The notes beneath the pieces were generated by a model. The model saw only the letters and a program-made list of their open reading frames with translations. It was not told the origin of the DNA and searched no databases. This document shows positions 34,444 to 43,100 of a stretch of DNA of 64,000 nt, piece after piece; the first letter of the stretch is position 1; every line of letters starts with the position of its first letter. Both the position numbers and the translations under genes were made by a program. Source of the stretch: Paenibacillus xylanexedens (GTDB lineage: Bacteria > Bacillota > Bacilli > Paenibacillales > Paenibacillaceae); assembly GCF_017874615.1 (NCBI RefSeq), contig NZ_JAGIKV010000026.1, forward strand, positions 1 to 64,000, written 5' to 3'.

Positions 34444-36156
34444 TTATTTTTTTCGATCATCATCTATCGGATTAGTCATCTTGGGACGCATTCTCATCAT
34501 ATTTAACGGAGCACGGATAACGAAATCCTTCCATTCATTCATGTGATAAGGAACGGCTGGAGCTACATATGGTACGCCAAAGCTTGAGAGTCGTGCCAGA
34601 TGCGTACACACAAGCAGGAAGAACATTACAACACCATATAGTCCAAGTATAGCTGCACTAAACATGGCAGCAAACCGCAGAATCCGCAGCGTTAATCCCG
34701 CACTATAAACCGGAATCGTAAAGGAAGAGATGGCTGTTACCGCAACGACAATGACCAGAAATTGACTTATTATTCCCGCTTGCACTGCTGCTTGACCAAT
34801 AATCAGACCTCCAACGATTCCCATCGCTGGCGCAATCGGTTTGGGCAAGCGTATCCCGGCCTCCCTCAAGATTTCAATTGAAAGCTCCATGATGAGTACC
34901 TCAATAATTGAAGGAAATGGAACTCCAGTACGCGTTTCAATAATCGTCAATACCAGCTTGGTTGGAATAAGACCCGGATGGAACGAGATAAACGAAATAT
35001 AGAGCGCAGGAGCAAGCAATGCCAGCATCGCGGCCATAAAACGCAGCACTCGCAAAAATGTTCCGGGAATCCAGCGTTCATAATAGTCCTCGGGAGACTG
35101 AAGCAACATGCTAAAGGTCACCGGTACAATTAATACAAATGGCGTTCCATCCAACAAAATTGCCACTCGACCTTCCAGTAGAGCACCCATTACCCGGTCA
35201 GGTCTTTCCGTATTCAGTACCTGTTGAAAAGGACTCAGCGTACTGTCTTCGATGAGTTGTTCCACATAACCTGATTCCAGCATCGAATCCATATCCATCT
35301 CTTCAATTCGCTTGCATACTTCAGCAACGAGATTTGGATCGGCAATATCCTGAATATAGGCTATCGCCAAATCTTTTTTGATCCGTGAACCCACTTCATA
35401 TTTCTTAATAAATAGGCTTTGATCACTTCCATAACGACGCAAAATGCCTGTATTATCGCTTAATTGCTCTGTAAAACCAATACGTGGTCCACGAAGCAAC
35501 CCCTCGGATAAAGGTTCATTTATACCTCGTGTTTTGATATTATGGGCTCCAATTAATAAAGCACCTGGCAAGCCATCAACCAATAGTGCATTTTTCCCGA
35601 AAAGCACACCAACTGCAAGCTCTTGAAGAGACTTCGTCTCCTCAACCAAACTGACAGGAAGTAATTGATCTTGCAGATATGCCGACAGTAAGTGTGCATT
35701 ATCCGGATGAAGGAAACCTTCCTGCTTAAGTAGAGGAACACCTTCTAACATCAACGGTGTAATCAAGTGATCATCAACTAAGTCCTGATCTACCAGGCCT
35801 TCGGTATAGATGACCGCAGCCCGTGTATTCGTTCCCCTAATAATAAATTCCCGAATATGCACGTCTGCATTGAGTCCAAAGCTTTCTTTTACACTGGTCA
35901 GATCCGTATTATACTTGCCGGTTAATTTAATATTGGCATAGTGGCCTGTTTCGGTCCCTTCACCCTGCCCTTTGGCTGCTGGCGAGATATCCTTCGAGGA
36001 TATGGACGATTGCTTCGAACGAGAGAAGCTTCCACGCTTAATGGCAGCATTGATCCAGCGCATGCTCAAGGTAATACCAATTGGAATGATGAAGACCAAG
36101 AATGCCTGAATCCATATGGGCCATTCCGGCACGTAGGATACAATTGTTGACCACAT
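34444..36156 (-). CDS. GerAA-type germinant receptor subunit
   Basis: A 570-residue A subunit. I choose the ATG at 36156 (GGGTGG about 5 nt upstream) although the frame is open to 36294. The extension would read through a terminator hairpin at 36261-36293. The N-terminal soluble domain, FIIRGTNTRAAVIYTEGLVD and VVGALLEGRVAILLDGTPFVL-like blocks, then four to five helices with PEDYYERWIPGTFLR, are typical. A helix near residues 10-30 and a Ser/Gln linker precede the usual start of the family. Together with the B and C genes it makes one receptor. No gerD is seen. Confidence 0.93.
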   Translation of the reverse strand: MWSTIVSYVPEWPIWIQAFLVFIIPIGITLSMRWINAAIKRGSFSRSKQSSISSKDISPAAKGQGEGTETGHYANIKLTGKYNTDLTSVKESFGLNADVHIREFIIRGTNTRAAVIYTEGLVDQDLVDDHLITPLMLEGVPLLKQEGFLHPDNAHLLSAYLQDQLLPVSLVEETKSLQELAVGVLFGKNALLVDGLPGALLIGAHNIKTRGINEPLSEGLLRGPRIGFTEQLSDNTGILRRYGSDQSLFIKKYEVGSRIKKDLAIAYIQDIADPNLVAEVCKRIEEMDMDSMLESGYVEQLIEDSTLSPFQQVLNTERPDRVMGALLEGRVAILLDGTPFVLIVPVTFSMLLQSPEDYYERWIPGTFLRVLRFMAAMLALLAPALYISFISFHPGLIPTKLVLTIIETRTGVPFPSIIEVLIMELSIEILREAGIRLPKPIAPAMGIVGGLIIGQAAVQAGIISQFLVIVVAVTAISSFTIPVYSAGLTLRILRFAAMFSAAILGLYGVVMFFLLVCTHLARLSSFGVPYVAPAVPYHMNEWKDFVIRAPLNMMRMRPKMTNPIDDDRKK

Positions 36157-36260
36157 GTTCCCACCCCAACATTTCTCTGCATGACATAGCTGCAGGTATT
36201 CCCAAGTATTGTGTCCCCGTTTGATCACAATAATTCCCGTTTTTTTGTGTACAGAACAGC

Positions 36261-36293
36261 AAAAAAAAAAAGCGGTTCCTGTATTAGGAACCA
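36261..36293 (-). terminator. Terminator of the chemoreceptor gene
   Basis: GGTTCCT (36274-36280) and AGGAACC (36286-36292) pair, and 11 T follow on the minus strand. It separates the chemoreceptor from the germination operon. Confidence 0.9.
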
Positions 36294-36308
36294 CTATTCG
36301 CTCTATAA

Positions 36309-37229
36309 TTATACGATTCTGGTCACATGCTCCGCTTTGGCATCCAACAAGTGAGCTGAAGCAGCAATTGCTGTAAAATCATTCAATGCAATCTCAATCT
36401 GCTTCTGGCTCTGCTCAACATATTCTTCTACTTTTTTGGTACCTCCTGTGATATTACCAATCTCCTTCGTTATTCCAGTCACGCTATCACGAATCTCGTT
36501 AATCGAACTCTCCACCATTGCGGATAGTTTCTTAACTTCCTTGGCCACGATATCGAATCCTCGTCCAAATTCTCCTGCATGTGCAGCCTCAATGGCAGCA
36601 TTTAACGCGAGCAGTTGCGTCTGAGACGAAATCTCGCGTATCGTTCGTACCACACCCTGAATCGATCCAGCCTGTTCCTGCAAATGAGTCAACGTTGCAC
36701 GGTTAGAAGTCGACACCTCAGAGATATAGGAGATACTGGACATCAACTCCTGACTCCGTTCAATGCCTACATCTGCCTGCCCATTCAGTTCATTGGACAT
36801 CGTTTTCAGCTCATTCACTACGACCGAAATGTTGTTCTGACGGTTGGTAATGTTGGTGGCGATTTTGGAGACACCCAGTATCTTCTGATTCGTCTCATCG
36901 TACACCGGCATATATGTCGCCTCAAGCCATACGGAATTCCCCTTTGCATCCTTGCGTTCAACCTTGTCCTGGAAGCTGACCCCATTAAATATGCTATTCC
37001 AAAAAGCATCATATTCCGGAGTATTTGCAAATTGACCGAAGCACAGTTGCTGATGCTTCATGCGGTACATCTCATCTACCGTATATCCCATCGTCTGGGC
37101 AAAGACTTCATTCACGTAGGTTACCCGGCGATCCAGATCAAATCGAATGATAGCAAGACTTTTCTCCATCGCCTTGATGACCATTGCATCGGTGACAACA
37201 TCTTTCTTTTCCATATCTAATATAGACAC
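36309..37229 (-). CDS. Soluble PAS-domain methyl-accepting chemotaxis protein
   Basis: A cytosolic chemoreceptor of 306 residues. The GTG at 37229 is chosen because GGGGG lies 7 nt upstream; an ATG at 37250 has no site. Residues about 20-135 are a PAS domain (LAIIRFDLDRRVTYVNEVFAQTMGY, then GVSKIATNITNRQ). The C-terminal half is the signalling domain with the conserved hairpin tip QTQLLALNAAIEAAHAGEFGRGF, cut as two short helices. It lacks membrane helices. It should signal to CheA in response to an internal cue such as redox or a bound cofactor. Confidence 0.9.
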   Translation of the reverse strand: MSILDMEKKDVVTDAMVIKAMEKSLAIIRFDLDRRVTYVNEVFAQTMGYTVDEMYRMKHQQLCFGQFANTPEYDAFWNSIFNGVSFQDKVERKDAKGNSVWLEATYMPVYDETNQKILGVSKIATNITNRQNNISVVVNELKTMSNELNGQADVGIERSQELMSSISYISEVSTSNRATLTHLQEQAGSIQGVVRTIREISSQTQLLALNAAIEAAHAGEFGRGFDIVAKEVKKLSAMVESSINEIRDSVTGITKEIGNITGGTKKVEEYVEQSQKQIEIALNDFTAIAASAHLLDAKAEHVTRIV

Positions 37230-37701
37230 TTGATAACCCCCACAGTTCATTCCATAATAGACAGCCTTTAACTAGCAAAAAACGATCATAACAACATATG
37301 TATCCATCAGGTTCTAAATGACTCTACTATTGATACCCGATTTGCAGCATTTTGGATCACCTGTTGTTATTTATTTTTATTGCAACCCTTTTCAGTCAAA
37401 ATATATAGTTGTTCCTTCGTTTCAATGCTTCTTCAGTATCCTGGATAAAAGGCTTCCATCTTCATACTTTCGGAGCATATTCATCGTCCAGCAAAGAGAC
37501 GTTATAACTTATCTTATCCGTAAAATATCTCTGTATCTACTTGTACGTATCGTAACATAAGGCAAAGAGGTATACACTTCTGTATTTGTAACGTATTTGT
37601 AACATAAATTCTGTTTTTTAGTAACCGTGTAGCCCCTATATACAAGAAAAACAGAACGATTTGTCGTGCGTCTTCCTGTTTCTTATCCAGTCTCACCTTT
37701 A
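37230..37701. other. Intergenic region without a gene
   Basis: The 472 nt upstream of the chemoreceptor hold no convincing coding frame. A direct repeat GTATTTGTAAC occurs twice at 37582-37603. No clear sigma-A or sigma-D promoter is seen. The region also lies downstream of the VOC gene at 37702, and no hairpin terminator is obvious. Confidence 0.4.
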
Positions 37702-38226
37702 TTATTTTTTTCGTGGTGTCCAGCGCTTCGTTTCACTGTGATTCGGATACTGAATGTCCGAAGGATAGGAGATCAGCTCGATCAGCATCCCCCAAGGTGC
37801 CCTTCCATACACAAACTGATTGCCCTCCCCACCTTCAATATGACCGGTCAACGCCCCAGGCTCTGTTAGCAACACCCCACCCGCTTCTTTGAAGTGTCGT
37901 GCAGCTTCTTGCATATCGTCCACATACAACGCCAAATGCTGCAATCCGTAATCTGATGCCCTAACTGACTCTGATTGCGCTGTATTCGCGTACTGAAATA
38001 ACTCTATACTGGCGCTCTCCCCGAGCGATAACATCCGAATATGAATAACCTTTGCTCCTGAACGCAGTCCTAATTTAAGCTCTGCCTCGGGTCCTTCCTG
38101 TGGGGGATCATCCGGCGTTATATGGTCATAAGCAAGTTGAGCTCCAAATGCCTGTTGTAGAAATAGTGTCGCTTGCTCCATATCCGGTACAGTTATTCCA
38201 ATATGGTCGATTCCTCTCGTAATCAT
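37702..38226 (-). CDS. VOC-family protein (methylmalonyl-CoA epimerase-like)
   Basis: A 174-residue glyoxalase-fold protein. The start at 38226 is chosen for GAAGGGA 4 nt upstream. ITRGIDHIGITVPDMEQATLFL at the N-terminus and LQHLALYVDDMQEAARHFKE in the second half are the two VOC modules. His and Glu metal ligands (HIGI, HLAL, IELFQ, IELIS) appear in place. The true substrate is unknown. Confidence 0.87.
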   Translation of the reverse strand: MITRGIDHIGITVPDMEQATLFLQQAFGAQLAYDHITPDDPPQEGPEAELKLGLRSGAKVIHIRMLSLGESASIELFQYANTAQSESVRASDYGLQHLALYVDDMQEAARHFKEAGGVLLTEPGALTGHIEGGEGNQFVYGRAPWGMLIELISYPSDIQYPNHSETKRWTPRKK

Positions 38227-38372
38227 GTTATCCCTTCTTTCCTTTATCCATTGAAGTTGCTTGTACACAGCGACATCCGTACCTATATGATTTACACGAA
38301 AAGAGGTCCGCTATAACCATCGAGCTGTCTCATTCATCTGATGGCTGTGCAAACGACCTTGTATAGAAACCG

Positions 38373-38412
38373 AAAAAGAAGAGCGCATGATATCCATGGC
38401 TCTTCTTTTTTT
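38373..38412. terminator. Bidirectional terminator between two VOC genes
   Basis: AAGAAGAGC (38376-38384) pairs with GCTCTTCTT (38399-38407), with an inner CATG/CATG, and is flanked by A and T runs. Confidence 0.88.
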
Positions 38413-38474
38413 GATGTTTTTAAGTTAGTTACAGGTTCACATACCGAGTGCTTAACCGGGGGCCTGAACTCATT

Positions 38475-38918
38475 TTAAAAATCGTGCACAGTTACACATA
38501 GCTGAATCGCAATGCCAAATGGGTCCCGTACAATACCGTATCCTGGGCTGAATTCATTTTGTTCATACGGTACCAGTACCTTCACACCCTCATGTTGCAT
38601 CAAAGAATGATACAGTTGATCGATTGTATTCTTATCCTTGGATTGAATACATAGTGACGTGCTGTTCCCCAGCTGCCATGCTCTCTCCGGGTCCATTGCT
38701 TCTTCAGCAATCATCACTTTGTTAACCCCAATCTCAAGTACCGAATGTGTAATATACTCATCTTGACCGGCAGGGTATTCGAAGCCCGGGTTCATCTCCT
38801 TCATCTCTTTATAACTTTTCTTGAATATCACCTTGGCGCCGAGAAACTCTTCATAAAAAGCAATGGCTGCCGCCGCATCCCCGTTCATCGACAAAAATGG
38901 TATCACTTCAAAATTCAT
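38475..38918 (-). CDS. VOC-family protein (PhnB-like)
   Basis: A 147-residue PhnB-type glyoxalase-fold protein. It opens with IPFLSMNGDAAAAIAFYEEFLGA and closes with YGIVRDPFGIAIQL. AAGGAGG lies 7 nt before the ATG. It is divergent from a WYL regulator at 39006, which may control it. The reaction is unknown. Confidence 0.9.
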   Translation of the reverse strand: MNFEVIPFLSMNGDAAAAIAFYEEFLGAKVIFKKSYKEMKEMNPGFEYPAGQDEYITHSVLEIGVNKVMIAEEAMDPERAWQLGNSTSLCIQSKDKNTIDQLYHSLMQHEGVKVLVPYEQNEFSPGYGIVRDPFGIAIQLCVTVHDF

Positions 38919-39005
38919 TATATTGCCTCCTTGTTCCTATTGGATTACACTTATCACTATAACAACGAAAGGTGCCAATCTATGGCACCATTAAGAGGGT
39001 TTGAT

Positions 39006-39974
39006 ATGAAAAAATCAGAACGTATGAACCAGATGCTGCGCTTCATTAATCAAAAACAACAGTTCACCCTGCAAGATCTCATGCAGGAGTTCCAGATATC
39101 CAAACGAACCGCGTTAAGAGATATCGCTTCATTGGAAGAGTTAGGTGCGCCCATCTATGTCGAATATGGACGCTACGGCGGATATCGACTGCTGCAACAG
39201 ATGCAGCTGCCTCCCATTTCGTTTAATACGGGGGAACTTCATGCCCTTTATTTTGCGATGCAGGCTCTCCGCAGCTTCTCCAGTTTACCCTTTCAAGTCT
39301 CTTTCCGTACCATTCATGAGAAATTTATGAGCGCGTTATCCGACAAGCAACGACAGGATATTGAGAACATCCAACACCGGGTTTACTTCCAACATACCGA
39401 GCAGATCCGCGACAGTGCACATTTGGAGTTTCTGTTGATGGCTGCTGTTCAGAATATAGTGATCCAGATTACGTACGCTAATCAGCGTAGATCCTCTGAT
39501 CAAAGGTCATCTTCTGCAAACACCAATATCCGCACCATTCAACCCATCGCACTCTATGCCAGGAAAGGCTATTGGTATTGTCAGGCCTATGATCTGCATA
39601 AACAAGCGTATCGTGTATTCCGCTGCGACCGCATCATTTCAGCCGAAACAACGGAGATTGAACCTTTAACTCATGTAAAGGAACTCTATTCACAGGATGC
39701 CCAATCTCTATGGAAACCATCGGAACAAGCAATTCCATTCAAATGCCTGATTGACGAAGCCGGGATGGAGCTATTCCAGCAAGAACATTTCCCATCTATG
39801 CAGATCATCGAGCAGATGGGACACATGTATCTTGTCGGTTCATATGAACCTCACGAGCTTGATTTCATAGTGAGATATCTTGCAGGCTATGGTAACTCGA
39901 TTAAGATTACGGAGCCCGTCATCTTAAAGAAAGCATTAAGGCAGTACTATCTGGACTTATTGGATCATGTATAA
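39006..39974 (+). CDS. YafY/YobV-type WYL transcriptional regulator
   Basis: A 322-residue regulator. The start at 39006 has AAGAGGG 6 nt upstream; an in-frame ATG at 38982 with AAAGGTG is an alternative. Residues about 5-65 are a DeoR-like HTH (FTLQDLMQEFQISKRTALRDIASLEELGAPI). A WYL domain follows (IQPIALYARKGYWYCQAYDLHKQAYRVFRCDRI) and a WCX C-terminal part. It is divergent from the PhnB-like gene. Confidence 0.9.
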   Translation: MKKSERMNQMLRFINQKQQFTLQDLMQEFQISKRTALRDIASLEELGAPIYVEYGRYGGYRLLQQMQLPPISFNTGELHALYFAMQALRSFSSLPFQVSFRTIHEKFMSALSDKQRQDIENIQHRVYFQHTEQIRDSAHLEFLLMAAVQNIVIQITYANQRRSSDQRSSSANTNIRTIQPIALYARKGYWYCQAYDLHKQAYRVFRCDRIISAETTEIEPLTHVKELYSQDAQSLWKPSEQAIPFKCLIDEAGMELFQQEHFPSMQIIEQMGHMYLVGSYEPHELDFIVRYLAGYGNSIKITEPVILKKALRQYYLDLLDHV

Positions 39975-40011
39975 AAATCATATTTCTAAACCATTTTAAT
40001 TCACATGCCTT

Positions 40012-41193
40012 TTAGCTCTGCTCTTGGCTAACTTTTAAACTTTTTTTATTACCAATAGCCAATTGAACGATAATCTGCAACACGATGATGATAGCCAAAC
40101 CATAAAATGCTTGCACGAAGCTGCCTGTTAGATCGCGGAGCCAACCAATCGCGAGCGGTCCAAGTGCTCCAAGAATGTAGCCACCAGATTGAGTCATAGC
40201 CGACCAGCTGCTAGCTTCCTGAGCATTGTTTGTCTCATCAATCGGCAACATGAGTGCAATCGGGAACAGTCCACCTGCACCAATACCGAGCGGGATCGCC
40301 GCAAGCCACGGACTGACAGAGAGATTCAGCATCAGGACACCTGTTAACTCCAACATCGCACATCCAACAAGCCAGAAGACACGTCTTTGGTATCGGTGTA
40401 CAAGCATGGGAATGAATAACGTTGAGGGCAGTGATATCAATGTAAATAACGTTTGGATGTTGCCAGCAGTCTCTTGGCTATATCCATGGCTCTGAATGGC
40501 TGGCGCAAGCCAGGCGGTTAATGAATAGAAGATCGCGGCCATCAGTCCAAAGAACAGTGTCAGCACCCATGCACGCCTGTTCTTCACCGGAAGTGGTGCA
40601 TGGACTACAGCCGAAGTTTGTCCGGATTGCCGCTCTGTACGCGCAGACCAAGCTAATTTTAACCAGATTGGCAATGCAATGGCTGCAAGTAATGCCCATG
40701 TAGCCAAAGAACCTCTCCAAGATCCACCCAACGTCTGCTGAAGCGGAACCGATAATCCCACACTAATGCTGGCCCCCATCACCATTGCTGTAGAGTAGAT
40801 GCCGACCATGGCTGCCACTCGGTTAGGGAAATACTGCTTAATGAAGCTGGACAACAGCGGCCCTGCCAATGCAATCCCTACACCTGACAGAAAAGAAGTG
40901 AACATCATCAACGGAGTTGCGCCTACGAACAATCGTAATCCCGTACCTATCCCAATAAGGATTAAAGCCAGTACAATGGCTCCTTCGTTCCCCCACCTTC
41001 TACTTAGTCTTACAGAGAATGGAGCGAATATGCCCATACATAATACCGGTAGTGTAGTTAACAAACTGGCGGTCATGCCGCTCAAACCCAGATCATTCTG
41101 TATGGTACTCATCAGAGGAGAAATGGAAGTAATCGGTGGTCTTAAGTTCAGTGAAGCCAGAATAAGCGCCAATACAATATAAAAAAGTTTCAT
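40012..41193 (-). CDS. CynX/NimT-family MFS transporter
   Basis: A 393-residue MFS protein with 12 hydrophobic segments. LILASLNLRPPITSISPLM at helix 1 is the hallmark of the CynX/NimT family (cyanate, nitroimidazole and related exporters). GAGGTG lies 7 nt before the ATG. It is divergent from a LysR gene with overlapping promoters, the usual arrangement for an inducible exporter. No cyanase gene is present, so a cyanate role is not supported. Confidence 0.9.
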   Translation of the reverse strand: MKLFYIVLALILASLNLRPPITSISPLMSTIQNDLGLSGMTASLLTTLPVLCMGIFAPFSVRLSRRWGNEGAIVLALILIGIGTGLRLFVGATPLMMFTSFLSGVGIALAGPLLSSFIKQYFPNRVAAMVGIYSTAMVMGASISVGLSVPLQQTLGGSWRGSLATWALLAAIALPIWLKLAWSARTERQSGQTSAVVHAPLPVKNRRAWVLTLFFGLMAAIFYSLTAWLAPAIQSHGYSQETAGNIQTLFTLISLPSTLFIPMLVHRYQRRVFWLVGCAMLELTGVLMLNLSVSPWLAAIPLGIGAGGLFPIALMLPIDETNNAQEASSWSAMTQSGGYILGALGPLAIGWLRDLTGSFVQAFYGLAIIIVLQIIVQLAIGNKKSLKVSQEQS

Positions 41194-41232
41194 TATGAAT
41201 CACCTCATGGGAGTAGTATTCTTGCCTTCACC

Positions 41233-41261
41233 AAAGATCCTATTTGTTAATGTCAGGATCT
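41233..41261. repeat. Inverted repeat in the leader of the CynX-like gene
   Basis: AAAGATCCT and AGGATCTTT are perfect 9-bp arms with an 11-nt spacer. There is no T run, so it is more likely an operator or RNA hairpin than a terminator. Confidence 0.5.
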
Positions 41262-41279
41262 TTGAGTGTTGCACGATTA

Positions 41280-41308
41280 AGTATAGATTTAATATAATGA
41301 TTGAACAA
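41280..41308 (-). promoter_or_regulatory. Promoter of the CynX-like gene
   Basis: Minus-strand TTGTTC and TATACT are separated by 17 nt. The -35 overlaps that of the LysR promoter on the opposite strand. Confidence 0.65.
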
Positions 41309-41329
41309 TACTATTGTTTCTATTAAAAT
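41301..41329 (+). promoter_or_regulatory. Promoter of the LysR gene
   Basis: TTGAAC (41301-41306) and TAAAAT (41324-41329) are separated by 17 nt. The short dyad ACAATACTATTGT between them could be the LysR autoregulatory site. Confidence 0.68.
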
Positions 41330-41361
41330 GATTACTAAAACCAATGATTGGAGGTGAACGC

Positions 41362-42243
41362 ATGGAGATTCGTCAGATGGAAAACTTTATTACAGTGTGT
41401 GAGGAGCTTCATTTTACACGGGCAGCTGAGAAAATTGGCATATCTCAACCTACGTTGAGTCAACAAATACGTGGGTTGGAAGATGAACTTGGTGTTCCTT
41501 TGTTTGACCGCGTCGGCAAAAAGATTGTGATGACCCAGGCAGGGACTCTGTTTCTGGAGCACTGTGTACAGATGATCCGACATTTACAGAATACCCAGGA
41601 TGCGCTAGCTGAATTCCGGAATGATCAGCGGGGACGATTGGTTATTGGTGTCCTTCCATCCGATTTGGATTACCGTCTCACTCCACTGCTTGTTGATTTT
41701 CATGCCCGATTCCCCAAAGTGCAATTGAAGGTTATCTCTTCGATCTATGTCGTGAATCAAGTGTTGGAAAATGAAGTCGACATTGGCATCGAGATCACGT
41801 CTGCTCCTGATAGGCGGCTTGTACGCATTCCTTTGTGCAGTGAAGAATATGTACTCGTCGTTTCCGAGAATCATGATTGGGCTGAACGAAGCACAATTGA
41901 AATTCAGGAGCTACGTGATATCCAAACGGTGATGTTCCCCGAAGGATTTACGGGCAGAGAATTGGTCGACGGTTATTGCCGTAAATATGGCTTTACCCTA
42001 AATACCATCATGGAGACCAGTTCGGCAACCTCTATCATTAGCCTGGTCAAAGCCAACGTCGGAGGAACACTGCTGCCTTATCCTCTGATCCAAGCCATGA
42101 ATGAGCCCACGCTACGTTGCATCCGAATTACAGACGATCCGCCATACCGACACTTTGAGATCATCCATCGAACCGACCGTTACCTGACGCAATCGGCCAA
42201 GGCATTTATTGAGAAAACAATCGAATATTTCAATCAAAGGTAA
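41362..42243 (+). CDS. LysR-family regulator
   Basis: A 293-residue regulator. The start at 41362 has GGAGGTGA about 6 nt upstream. Residues 1-60 are a winged HTH (FTRAAEKIGISQPTLSQQIRGLEDELG). The rest is a periplasmic-binding-like ligand domain. It resembles the CynR/CitR branch. It is divergent from the CynX-like transporter and probably activates it with an inducer. It is followed 21 nt later by a VOC gene that may belong to the same transcript. Confidence 0.92.
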   Translation: MEIRQMENFITVCEELHFTRAAEKIGISQPTLSQQIRGLEDELGVPLFDRVGKKIVMTQAGTLFLEHCVQMIRHLQNTQDALAEFRNDQRGRLVIGVLPSDLDYRLTPLLVDFHARFPKVQLKVISSIYVVNQVLENEVDIGIEITSAPDRRLVRIPLCSEEYVLVVSENHDWAERSTIEIQELRDIQTVMFPEGFTGRELVDGYCRKYGFTLNTIMETSSATSIISLVKANVGGTLLPYPLIQAMNEPTLRCIRITDDPPYRHFEIIHRTDRYLTQSAKAFIEKTIEYFNQR

Positions 42244-42264
42244 GATTAAAAGGAGGATAATGAA

Positions 42265-42939
42265 ATGATAATAAGAGAAGTTGGTTTGTTGACACATCAG
42301 GTCGAGGCCATAAAAGAGTTTTACGGTACACTACTGGAACTGGAGCTTGTGGAGGATGGTACAACTTGCGTTTCATTTCGTGTGGGGAACTCGGTCCTAT
42401 CTTTCAAGAAGGCGCCAGAACAAGAGAAGCCATACTATCATGTAGCGTTTACGATTCCAACGAATAAACTTGCTGATGCGAAAAGGTGGGTTCAAGACCG
42501 TAACATTCCATTGCTCTCCAAAGATGGACAGGATGAATTTTATTTCCCCTACTGGGATGCAACAGCCTTCTATTTCTATGATCCAAGCGGCAACTTGATG
42601 GAATTTATCGCTCACCATTCACTCGATAATGCAGTCGATGAAGCTTTCGAAGTGAATCATCTGTTATGTATTAGTGAAATCGGCCTGCCTGTCGATGATG
42701 TTCCTGAGACGATGAGCACATTGAATGAGCATTATCAACTTGAACCATTTGCCGGAGACGGAAAACAATTCTCCCCCACGGGTGATGCAGAAGGCATGTT
42801 TATTGTCATTGATAAACAGAAGCCCTGGTTCCCAGACGGGCGTATGCCTGGTGTATTTGCCACGGAGGTTAAGGTGGAAACTGGGCAGACCGGAGGAGTA
42901 TCGCTGCAGAATGAATTGTACTCTATTGTTTCTAATTAA
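42265..42939 (+). CDS. Two-module VOC-family protein
   Basis: A 224-residue protein. AGGAGG lies 8 nt before the ATG. The N-terminal module (LLTHQVEAIKEFYGTLLELELVEDG, FYFYDPSGNLMEFI) is a complete glyoxalase / bleomycin-resistance unit. The C-terminal module (HLLCISEIGLPVDDVPETM) is shorter and may be degenerate. It lies directly behind the LysR gene. Its substrate could be the LysR/CynX inducer (inference). Confidence 0.88.
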   Translation: MIIREVGLLTHQVEAIKEFYGTLLELELVEDGTTCVSFRVGNSVLSFKKAPEQEKPYYHVAFTIPTNKLADAKRWVQDRNIPLLSKDGQDEFYFPYWDATAFYFYDPSGNLMEFIAHHSLDNAVDEAFEVNHLLCISEIGLPVDDVPETMSTLNEHYQLEPFAGDGKQFSPTGDAEGMFIVIDKQKPWFPDGRMPGVFATEVKVETGQTGGVSLQNELYSIVSN

Positions 42940-43002
42940 AGTAGAGAGTGTGTTTATTTATCTCGGAACACTGGATTTCATTTTTACATCACAGTCGAAA
43001 AA

Positions 43003-43037
43003 GGGTTCCAATGACAGCTGTTATTGGAACCCTCATT
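43003..43037. terminator. Terminator of the LysR-VOC operon
   Basis: GGGTTCCAAT (43003-43012) pairs perfectly with ATTGGAACCC (43023-43032), followed by TCATTTT on the plus strand. A runs on the left would allow minus-strand use as well. Confidence 0.85.
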
Positions 43038-43100
43038 TTGTCTCATCGATGAAATACAATTGCAATTTTAAAATATATAATTCAGACGATCCGGACACAT

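Noticed and set aside
36157..36294. N-terminal extension of the GerAA-type protein
   Set aside because: It would read through a terminator hairpin with an 11-T run and has no ribosome site; the ATG at 36156 fits the family.
38745..39005. N-terminal extension of the YafY-type regulator
   Set aside because: Overlaps the divergent PhnB-like gene and its start region; regulators of this family begin a few residues before the HTH, as at 39006.
40012..42939. Cyanate detoxification operon
   Set aside because: The CynX-like and LysR genes suggest it, but no cyanase or carbonic anhydrase is present; the transporter family is broader than cyanate.
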